NCBI GenBank assembly: GCA_017941505.1
Contig: JAGAWH010000051.1
Span: 1-21,542 of the forward strand
Source of the DNA: Faecalicoccus sp.
Lineage (GTDB): Bacteria; Bacillota_I; Bacilli_A; Erysipelotrichales; Erysipelotrichaceae
Reading direction: 5' to 3'
Length of the DNA stretch: 21,542 nucleotides
Shown: piece by piece, positions 15,661 to 21,542 of the stretch
Position numbering within the stretch: the first letter of the stretch is position 1
Layout of the letters: each line of letters opens with the position of its first letter
Notes under the pieces: generated by a model
What the model saw: the letters and a program-made list of their open reading frames with translations, nothing else
The model's database searches: none
Told to the model about the DNA's origin: nothing
Program-made: the position numbers and the translations under genes

Positions 15661-16281
15661 ATGAAGGAAAACGCAAAGGAGATATTGGACAAGCTTTGGG
15701 ACTATTTGTCCACTTTGTCCTTTTTAGAAAAATACGAAGAGCAGAGATCATTTCGATATCAGGATGATAATTATAAAGGACTCATTCAATTTAATGGTGA
15801 CGATACTATCGATTTGGCAATTTCAATACGCAAGACACATGAAAATGTGTATTACCTGCATTTAGAACCGGTTCAGTATGATACGGATTTGGAACTGGTT
15901 AGAAAATATTTCAGCTATTTGAGACTGGATCCGAATTCCACCAGTGATCAAGGGGAAGCAGAACCAATAAAGATATTGTTAGTTTGTAACTTTGGTATGT
16001 CAGCCGGTTATTTGACCACGATGATTGGTGAAAGATTAAAAGATGTAAATGTGGATTTCATATTTGAGCCAATCTCACAGTATTCCATATCGGATGTTAA
16101 TACCGATGATTACGATTTTATCTTTCTGCTGCCGCCAAGTGAATACTTATCAGAGTCCTGGAGAAACATGTACGGCAAAAAAGTGATTCGAATGAAGCGT
16201 GCTGATTTTTCGAAATGGAATGTGAATCATGTGGTTGAAGCTGCCATTGATTTGATGAAATTGAAGAAAAGAGGGAAATAA
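15661..16281 (+). CDS. Unknown domain fused to a PTS EIIB-like domain
   Basis: The 206-residue product has two parts. Residues 1-90 are an unrecognised domain: a helix (ENAKEILDKLWDYLSTL), several probable strands (FRYQDDNYKGLIQFNG, TIDLAISIRKT, VYYLHLEPV) and a helix (DLELVRKYFSYLRL). After a linker (91-102), residues 103-200 resemble the lactose/cellobiose-type EIIB fold: KILLVCNFGMSAGYLTTMI has Cys109 where EIIB proteins carry the phosphorylated cysteine, followed by a strand and DYDFIFLLPPSEYL. No IIA, IIC, DNA-binding or PRD domain is seen, so this may be a phosphorylation-sensing or regulatory protein rather than a transport subunit. The next gene overlaps its stop (TAATG) and resembles the first domain. 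Confidence 0.75.
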   Translation: MKENAKEILDKLWDYLSTLSFLEKYEEQRSFRYQDDNYKGLIQFNGDDTIDLAISIRKTHENVYYLHLEPVQYDTDLELVRKYFSYLRLDPNSTSDQGEAEPIKILLVCNFGMSAGYLTTMIGERLKDVNVDFIFEPISQYSISDVNTDDYDFIFLLPPSEYLSESWRNMYGKKVIRMKRADFSKWNVNHVVEAAIDLMKLKKRGK

Positions 16282-16547
16282 TGGGACATCATAATTATTC
16301 CGTTGTTGATAAATATCTGGAAAATATTGCCTGTCAGGATGATGGTGCTAAGACATTTCGCATTGATATTCATACCTCTAAATCAAAGGGAAAGATTGAA
16401 TTTTCGGCTAATAATATGATTACGCTTGCCTTAATTAACCGGACCAACAATCGATGCGAATACTTTAATCAATTCAAGAATATCGACAGACAGTGGACGA
16501 TGGATAATATCCGGGATTTTCTAATATTTTTTCATAACACACATTAG
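16281..16547 (+). CDS. Small protein resembling the N-terminal domain of its neighbour
   Basis: I do not recognise the family of this 88-residue protein. By eye, residues 25-87 line up with residues 30-90 of the upstream protein: KTFR with RSFR, SKGKIEFSANNMITLAL with YKGLIQFNGDDTIDLAI, then INR with SIR, a Tyr-containing strand, and a final helix MDNIRDFLIFF with LELVRKYFSYL. It therefore looks like a stand-alone copy of the unknown domain without EIIB. Its ATG overlaps the previous stop, with GAGGG just upstream, so translation is probably coupled. A terminator begins at its stop codon. It may pair with, or compete with, the fused protein; this is inference. Confidence 0.75.
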   Translation: MGHHNYSVVDKYLENIACQDDGAKTFRIDIHTSKSKGKIEFSANNMITLALINRTNNRCEYFNQFKNIDRQWTMDNIRDFLIFFHNTH

Positions 16548-16567
16548 AGCATTACTGCTCTTTTTTT
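16546..16567 (+). terminator. Terminator after the small paralogous protein
   Basis: AGAGCA (16546-16551) pairs with TGCTCT (16556-16561) around a TTAC loop, followed by seven Ts. The hairpin starts in the stop codon. Confidence 0.8.
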
Positions 16568-16642
16568 AATGAATGAAAAAAATAAGTTTGTGACATAAAT
16601 AATGCCTGTATTTAAGCTTTGATGGAAGTAGGAGGTACAGGT

Positions 16643-16867
16643 ATGACAGAAATGTTGATGAAGTTCGAGGGGGATGAACAAATTCAATTATTCTTGAAGA
16701 CATATCCCAACACCAAGGATTTAGAGGATGCGTTTAACTTGTTTCATGTCCCCAAAAAGAACGTTCGAAAGGTAATAATTGTCAAACAGAAAAACTCAGA
16801 TGGATATGTGATTCAGTTCCATACAAGACATGGAATCCTGTGTTTGAAAGATGACGCAATTTTGTAA
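16643..16867 (+). CDS. Unknown 74-residue protein
   Basis: This small soluble protein is unrecognised. It opens MTEMLMKFEGDEQIQLFLKT with probable helices through NTKDLEDAFNLFHV, then two or three strands (KVIIVKQKNS, YVIQFHTRHGILCLKDD). This could be a compact helix-then-sheet fold. AGGAGG about eight bases upstream is near-perfect and fixes the start. Terminators on both sides (16546-16567 and 16875-16916) make it a single-gene unit, which supports it being real despite its size. I find no clear promoter in the 75 bases before it. There is no signal peptide or membrane segment. Confidence 0.75.
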   Translation: MTEMLMKFEGDEQIQLFLKTYPNTKDLEDAFNLFHVPKKNVRKVIIVKQKNSDGYVIQFHTRHGILCLKDDAIL

Positions 16868-16874
16868 GCAAAAC

Positions 16875-16916
16875 ATCAGTCGGGTATAAAAAACCGGCTG
16901 ATATTTCTTTTGTTTT
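16875..16916 (+). terminator. Terminator after the 74-residue protein
   Basis: ATCAGTCGG (16875-16883) pairs with CCGGCTGAT (16894-16902), with one G-T pair, across a loop of about 10 bases, followed by a T-rich tail. Confidence 0.82.
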
Positions 16917-16930
16917 AAAAGGAATAGGAA

Positions 16931-16936
16931 TATAAT
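16931..16936 (+). promoter_or_regulatory. Consensus -10 box before the flavodoxin gene
   Basis: A perfect TATAAT lies 40 bases before the start. The -35 region is weak (TTGTTT at a 15-base spacing). Confidence 0.5.
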
Positions 16937-16975
16937 TTGTTTATCAGATAGTTGGTTGAATGGAGGGTTTGTTTT

Positions 16976-17497
16976 ATGTCTAATATACTAGTTGCCTATT
17001 TTTCTCCTACCGGTACAACTGCCCGTGTTGCAGAAACTGTTGCAGCAGCATGTGGAGGCGAATTGTATGAAATTACACCGTTAACACCATATACTGAAGC
17101 CGATTTGGATTATAATAACCCAAATAGCCGCAGTTCTATTGAAAATCAACATCGGGATTACCGTCCGGATTTAGAGAACAAAAATGTAAGAATGTCGCAA
17201 TATGATACCGTGTTTATCGGATATCCGATCTGGTGGGGAGAAGCACCGCGTATCATCAATACTTTCTTAGAAAGCTTTGATTTTGATCATGTGACTTTGA
17301 TTCCGTTCTGTACAGCCGGATCTTCCGGTATCGGCGACAGCGATGAGATTTTAAGATTTGAATATCCGCAATATAATTGGAAACCGGGAAGATTAATCTC
17401 ATATGGTACTTCTTCAAGAAGTATGGATAACTGGATGCGTTCACTGGAACTGCATAAAGATCGTTCCGAAAAGGGTAGTAAATATATTGAAAACTAA
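16976..17497 (+). CDS. Flavodoxin family protein
   Basis: The 173-residue product begins MSNILVAYFSPTGTTARVAE, with the FMN phosphate-binding loop SPTGTT right after the first strand, as in long-type flavodoxins annotated as flavodoxin or NAD(P)H-dependent oxidoreductase. YDTVFIGYPIWWGEAPRI supplies the second FMN loop with an aromatic pair, and TLIPFCTAGSSGIGDS the third. It would carry electrons or reduce quinone-like substrates through bound FMN in the cytoplasm. Start 16976 is set by GGAGGG about nine bases upstream; a TTG start eight codons upstream lacks such a site. A hairpin follows the stop before the ABC exporter gene. Confidence 0.92.
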   Translation: MSNILVAYFSPTGTTARVAETVAAACGGELYEITPLTPYTEADLDYNNPNSRSSIENQHRDYRPDLENKNVRMSQYDTVFIGYPIWWGEAPRIINTFLESFDFDHVTLIPFCTAGSSGIGDSDEILRFEYPQYNWKPGRLISYGTSSRSMDNWMRSLELHKDRSEKGSKYIEN

Positions 17498-17498
17498 G

Positions 17499-17524
17499 AA
17501 GATGAGCATGCTCATCTTTTCTTT
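17499..17524 (+). terminator. Terminator or attenuator hairpin before the ABC exporter
   Basis: AAGATGAG (17499-17506) pairs perfectly with CTCATCTT (17511-17518) around CATG, followed by TTTTCTTTA. The ribosome binding site of the next gene starts about five bases later. Confidence 0.7.
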
Positions 17525-17539
17525 ATAAAGGAGGCAGGC

Positions 17540-20500
17540 ATGATTAAAACAAGATTGATTCGTCTATTATCTCATTCCAAACAATTTATTGTATTAAATG
17601 TGATATGGAAGTGGATAGGATTGTTAAGCCAGATTGTGTTTACTTATTCTCTTTGCGTATTTTTAGAACAGGTGATCTATGGGGCGCTGACTACCGAAAA
17701 CATGTATAGTTTCATGTTCATTCAGATAGGGTCTTTGATCTTTAAGATTCTCAGTGACCATATGGTGACCAAAACGTCTTATCTTGCCAGCCGTGATGTA
17801 AAAAGCGAACTTCGTTCCAGAATTTATGAAAAGCTTTTGAAACTAGGGGCTTCTTATCGAGAACATGTCCCAACCGGAGAAGTTGTCCAGTTAGCAGGAG
17901 AGGGAGTAGAGCAGTTAGAAACGTATTTTGGAAGATATCTTCCACAGTTTTTTTATTCTTTATTAGCTCCTTTGACTTTATATGTTGTGCTGGCATTTAC
18001 AGTGGATTCTAAAGCAGCTCTTGTGTTATTGGTTTGTGTACCTCTCATTCCGATTTCCATCGTGGTCGTGCAGAAGATCGCAAAGCGCTTATTAAATAAA
18101 TATTGGGCAATCTATGCCGGCTTATCGGATAACTTTTTGGAAAATCTGCAGGGACTCACTACTTTGAAAATATATGGAACGGATCACTTGCAAGCCAAAA
18201 AGATGGACAAAGAAGCTGAGCATTTTCGTAATATCACCATGAAAGTATTAACCATGCAGCTCAATTCTACTTCTGTGATGGATATTATGGCATATGGTGG
18301 GGCCGCCATCGGTATGGTCATCGCATGCTCTAAGTTTATGAATGGTGAAATCACCTTTTCGGGAGCTTTAATTATCATTCTTTTATCTGCTCAATTCTAT
18401 CTTCCATTACGCTTACTGGGATCCTATTTTCATATTGCGATGAATGGGATGGCAGCCTCGGATAAAATCTTTGCGCTGCTCGATTTAGAAGAACCGGAAA
18501 CGGCAGGTGTGAAACTCGATACAGAAAATATATCCGTTGTTATGAAGGATGTATCCTTTGAATACAATAAAGGACAGCCGGTTTTGAAAGATGTTTCGCT
18601 TACCATACCATCCGTTGGAATCGTATCTCTGGTCGGACCTTCAGGATGCGGAAAAAGTACCATTGCGGGCTTGCTCACAAAAGAGAATCGAGGATATGAA
18701 GGAAGCATTGAAATTAGCGGGATTTCATTAGATTTAGTTGATGAATCGGATTTATTAAGAAATGTAGTACGTGTCAAACACAACAGTCATATCTTTAAAG
18801 GAAGTATCCGTGATAATTTGTTGATGGCATGTCCAAGTGCGGATGATCAAAGATTAGAAGAGGTATTAAAACAGGTTAACCTTTATGATTTTGTTCAAAA
18901 ACAGAATGGATTGGATACGCTTATGCAGGAAAATGGCTCCAATATATCAGGAGGTCAGGCACAGCGTCTAGCTTTGGCAAGAGCGATTCTTTCGGATGCG
19001 AAATTATTTATCTTCGATGAAGCGACTTCTAACATTGATTCATACAGTGAAGCTTTAATTATGAATGTCATCCGTGAATTGTCAAAGACAAGGTCGGTTC
19101 TGCTGATATCCCATCGTTTATATAATGTGACAGGCTCTAAACAGATTTATATGATGGATAATGGATCTATTATTGAAGCAGGGACTCATGAAGAGCTTTT
19201 GGAAAAGAATGGAAAATATGCCGATATGTTCCATACGCAAAGTCAATTGGAACAATACGCTTCGGATGCCAATGAAATGGTGGTGGATGAGCCAATCAGC
19301 AGCTTGGATATAGTCCGGAAAGAGGAAGAACCGGTTCATAAACCATTTGGCATCATGAAAGAAATGTTGAAACTGGTACGCCCTTTAGCTCATGTTATGT
19401 TAGTGGCTGTTGTGTTAGGTGTGACCGGATATTTATGCGCAATATTTTTAACCATTCTGGCAGCCCAGGTACTCAAAAACGGTTTGATGGCCGTTCCTAC
19501 CGCAATCTATATGGAAGAAAATACATGGCTGTTTGGGACAGCTGCCAGGACAATCTATATCTCCATTATTGTGATGGCAGTGGCACGAGGTCTGTTACAT
19601 TATGGAGAACAATATTGTAATCACTATATCGCATTTAAATTGCTGGCATTGATCCGTCACCATGTCTTTGATAAACTACGCACTTTGGCACCGGCTAAGC
19701 TGGAAGGTAAGGATAAAGGAAATCTAATCACCTTAATAACATCGGATATTGAATTATTGGAAGTGTTTTATGCACACACGATTTCCCCGATTGCGATTGC
19801 CTTCTTTACAACTTTGGTTATGGTGATCTTTATATCACGCTACCATATTCTTTTAGGTGTGTTTGCGCTGTGCGCCTATCTTGTGGTTGGTGTCTTAATA
19901 CCGCTTTATAACAGCTCTCGAAATGGAGATATTGGATTGCAGCTGCGTAATGAATTTGGTGCTTTATCTTCTTTTGTGCTAGATGCGCTTCGCGGTATTG
20001 ATGAAACGATTCAATATAATGATGGACAAAAACAATTAGAACGAATGGAAAGGGCATCCCACCGTTTAAATGGACTTTCCGGTAAATTGAGTAATCTTGA
20101 AGGTTTTCAGGTATCTTTCACAAATATTGTGATTACTCTGGCATCTTTGACGATGTTGGTTTTAAGTTTATGTTTATATTACACAAAACAGATGCAGTTT
20201 GACGGAGTTATTACTTGCACGGTTGCGATGATGGGCTCCTTTGGTCCGGTAGCAGCTCTTTCTGCATTATCAAATAATTTAAGTCAGACATTGGCTAGTG
20301 CCAATCGAGTACTGAACTTATTGAAGGAAAAACCGCAGGTAAAAGAAGTAATCAGTGGGGAGAATCTTGATTCCTTTACCGGAGCAAAAGTAAAAGATGT
20401 TGTATTTGGATATGAGAATCAAACCATCTTGAATCATTTCAATTTGAATATAAATCGAGATAAAATTATCGGAATCTATGGACCATCCGGATGCGGTAAG

Positions 20501-21019
20501 TCTACTTTATTAAGACTGCTGATGCGTTTCTGGGATGTAAACAAAGGAAGTATTGAGATTTCTGACAAAGATATTCGTTCGATCCAAACATCTTCCCTGC
20601 GAAAGATGGAGGCTTATGTTACACAAAGTACGGTATTATTCCATGATTCCATTGCCAATAATTTACGAATCGCCAATCCCGAGGCAACAGATGAACAGTT
20701 GGAAGATGCCTGCCGTAAAGCATCAATCCATGACTTTATCGTATCGCTTCCCAACGGTTATGATACACCGGTGGGAGAGTTAGGCGACACTCTATCCGGT
20801 GGTGAAAGACAAAGACTCGGGCTTGCCAGAGCTTTCTTACACGGAAGTGAGCTTTTGTTGCTGGATGAGCCTACCAGCAATCTGGATGCCTTAAATGAAG
20901 CCATGATCTTAAAGACGTTAAAAGAAGAAGCCGAACACAGAACAATTCTGTTAGTATCACACCGCCAGTCAACTTTACATATTGCGGATGAGAAGATACA
21001 GATGCATACAGTAGAGTAA
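17540..21019 (+). CDS. Fused CydD-CydC-like ABC exporter
   Basis: The 1159-residue chain contains two complete ABC exporter halves: membrane domain 1 (about 20-310), ATPase 1 (about 330-560), membrane domain 2 (about 600-910), ATPase 2 (about 945-1155). ATPase 1 has Walker A 366-374 (GPSGCGKST), ISGGQ 469-473, Asp493-Glu494 and His525. ATPase 2 has Walker A 981-989, LSGGE 1085-1089, Asp1109-Glu1110 and His1141. The GEVVQLAGEGVEQLETYF-GRYLPQ region resembles CydD; the second half resembles CydC. In E. coli CydDC exports cysteine and glutathione and is needed for cytochrome bd. No cydAB is seen here, so a thiol or other redox substrate is inference. ATPase 1 has His414 where the Q-loop Gln is expected. 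GGAGG about seven bases upstream sets the start. Confidence 0.88.
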   Translation: MIKTRLIRLLSHSKQFIVLNVIWKWIGLLSQIVFTYSLCVFLEQVIYGALTTENMYSFMFIQIGSLIFKILSDHMVTKTSYLASRDVKSELRSRIYEKLLKLGASYREHVPTGEVVQLAGEGVEQLETYFGRYLPQFFYSLLAPLTLYVVLAFTVDSKAALVLLVCVPLIPISIVVVQKIAKRLLNKYWAIYAGLSDNFLENLQGLTTLKIYGTDHLQAKKMDKEAEHFRNITMKVLTMQLNSTSVMDIMAYGGAAIGMVIACSKFMNGEITFSGALIIILLSAQFYLPLRLLGSYFHIAMNGMAASDKIFALLDLEEPETAGVKLDTENISVVMKDVSFEYNKGQPVLKDVSLTIPSVGIVSLVGPSGCGKSTIAGLLTKENRGYEGSIEISGISLDLVDESDLLRNVVRVKHNSHIFKGSIRDNLLMACPSADDQRLEEVLKQVNLYDFVQKQNGLDTLMQENGSNISGGQAQRLALARAILSDAKLFIFDEATSNIDSYSEALIMNVIRELSKTRSVLLISHRLYNVTGSKQIYMMDNGSIIEAGTHEELLEKNGKYADMFHTQSQLEQYASDANEMVVDEPISSLDIVRKEEEPVHKPFGIMKEMLKLVRPLAHVMLVAVVLGVTGYLCAIFLTILAAQVLKNGLMAVPTAIYMEENTWLFGTAARTIYISIIVMAVARGLLHYGEQYCNHYIAFKLLALIRHHVFDKLRTLAPAKLEGKDKGNLITLITSDIELLEVFYAHTISPIAIAFFTTLVMVIFISRYHILLGVFALCAYLVVGVLIPLYNSSRNGDIGLQLRNEFGALSSFVLDALRGIDETIQYNDGQKQLERMERASHRLNGLSGKLSNLEGFQVSFTNIVITLASLTMLVLSLCLYYTKQMQFDGVITCTVAMMGSFGPVAALSALSNNLSQTLASANRVLNLLKEKPQVKEVISGENLDSFTGAKVKDVVFGYENQTILNHFNLNINRDKIIGIYGPSGCGKSTLLRLLMRFWDVNKGSIEISDKDIRSIQTSSLRKMEAYVTQSTVLFHDSIANNLRIANPEATDEQLEDACRKASIHDFIVSLPNGYDTPVGELGDTLSGGERQRLGLARAFLHGSELLLLDEPTSNLDALNEAMILKTLKEEAEHRTILLVSHRQSTLHIADEKIQMHTVE

Positions 21020-21050
21020 TTTAGTATAATTAATGAAAAGGAGAACAAAC

Positions 21051-21383
21051 ATGACAAAGAAAGTATTGATTATCTGTGCAGGCGGTATGTCATCCAGCTT
21101 AATTGCCAAACAGACAATGGACAAGCTTGTTGGAGAGGGAAAAGATGTGTTTGTGGAAGCGTGCGGAACAGGATCCGGACGTAAAAGAATTGAAGAAAAT
21201 ACCTATGATCTATATTTGATCAGTCCACAGACAAGAATGTATTTTAAAGATTTAAAGGCAGTTGCCGATAAAGCGGGAAGTAAGATTGATCAGATTCCTC
21301 CGCAGGCTTATGTACCGATTCCTACCGGCATCAATAATATGGCAAAGCTGGTTGAAAAGAATATCGAATTGGAGAAATTGTAG
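21051..21383 (+). CDS. PTS lactose/cellobiose-type IIB protein (orphan)
   Basis: This 110-residue protein is the size of a stand-alone EIIB of the lactose/cellobiose group. KKVLIICAGGMSSSLIAKQ holds the phosphorylatable Cys9 and the following phosphate-binding loop, and NTYDLYLISPQTRMYFKD matches the usual second loop. IIB takes phosphate from IIA and passes it to sugar entering through IIC. Neither IIA nor IIC is in the window, so it may serve a distant IIC or act in regulation. Start 21051 is set by AAAGGAG seven bases upstream. A TATAAT at 21025-21030 may be its own -10 but lies almost too close. It starts 31 bases after the ABC gene, so co-transcription is possible. Confidence 0.9.
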   Translation: MTKKVLIICAGGMSSSLIAKQTMDKLVGEGKDVFVEACGTGSGRKRIEENTYDLYLISPQTRMYFKDLKAVADKAGSKIDQIPPQAYVPIPTGINNMAKLVEKNIELEKL

Positions 21384-21433
21384 AATCGAGTCACATTGGG
21401 TCGTTAACTTCCCAAAAAAATACGACTAAATGC

Positions 21434-21463
21434 ACAGAGAGTGGCTATGATGCCACTCTCTGT
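21434..21463. terminator. Hairpin between the IIB gene and a convergent gene
   Basis: CAGAGAGTGGC (21435-21445) pairs with GCCACTCTCTG (21452-21462) around TATGAT. TTTGATT follows on the plus strand. It probably ends transcripts from both sides. Confidence 0.75.
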
Positions 21464-21467
21464 TTGA

Positions 21468-21542
21468 TTATGATTCTTTATCTGCACTTTCTGCCTGATA
21501 TTTGGCAACATCTTTCCCAATTTTCTCTGCCATCTGTTTTGC
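21468..21542 (-). CDS. C-terminal end of a minus-strand gene (cut by window edge)
   Basis: On the minus strand a frame is open from the right edge for 24 codons and ends at a TAA (21470-21468), just before the shared hairpin. The visible residues, rich in Lys, Ala and Glu (QMAEKIGKDVAKYQAE), look like the helical tail of a soluble protein. It is too short to name. Its position convergent to the IIB gene, with a hairpin at the stop, supports it being real. Confidence 0.55.
   Translation of the reverse strand, partial: AKQMAEKIGKDVAKYQAESADKES

Noticed and set aside
16588..16618. Possible promoter (GTGACA with a TAAGCT) before the 74-residue gene
   Set aside because: The -35 is fair, but the -10 matches consensus at only three positions, so I left the promoter uncalled.
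21396..21415. TTGGG/CCCAA inverted repeat after the IIB gene
   Set aside because: The stem has only five bases and is followed by As, not Ts, on the plus strand, so it does not look like a terminator.

Overview
The window looks like a chromosomal stretch from a low-to-moderate-GC Bacillota. Most genes have strong AGGAGG-type ribosome binding sites, several -10 boxes are TATAAT-like or extended TGn types, and many short rho-independent terminators sit between tightly packed genes. The gene set (1-phosphofructokinase, GH3 beta-glucosidase, PTS IIB, nitroreductase, flavodoxin, MATE pumps, fused CydDC-like exporter) fits a saccharolytic, probably anaerobic host-associated lineage such as Erysipelotrichales or Clostridia. 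That placement is inference only. I see no rRNA, tRNA, transposase, integrase or CRISPR array.

Layout. Bases 1-638 hold the C-terminal part of an AAA/ABC-like ATPase cut by the window edge. Minus-strand genes follow: a MATE pump (665-2047) and an HD-domain hydrolase (2206-2967). Divergent from the HD gene is a translationally coupled pair: a single-pass membrane protein with a large extracytoplasmic domain (3071-4633) and an Ig-like/alpha-beta hydrolase esterase (4633-5877). A class I DAHP synthase (6139-7167, minus) is divergent from a four-gene run: ndk, a Dabb protein, a second MATE pump and an acylphosphatase (7288-9745). Next come 1-phosphofructokinase (9766-10683, minus) and a divergent GH3 beta-glucosidase (10764-13124). 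An unknown acidic protein (13121-13507, minus), a nitroreductase (13581-14147), a Cof-type HAD phosphatase (14144-14923, minus) and a GlcG/HbpS-like protein (15041-15568) follow.

The least ordinary part is 15661-16867. It encodes an unknown domain fused to a PTS EIIB-like domain, overlapped by a small protein that looks like a stand-alone copy of the unknown domain, then a separately transcribed 74-residue unknown protein. A flavodoxin (16976-17497), a CydD-CydC-like fused ABC exporter (17540-21019) and an orphan PTS IIB protein (21051-21383) follow. A minus-strand reading frame runs off the right edge.

Working together: GH3 and 1-PFK suggest sugar catabolism. The two IIB-type proteins suggest PTS-linked transport or signalling, although no IIA or IIC is present here. 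The flavodoxin and the CydDC-like exporter could both touch redox or thiol balance. Convergent genes repeatedly share hairpins that span or overlap both stop codons, so the region is very compact.
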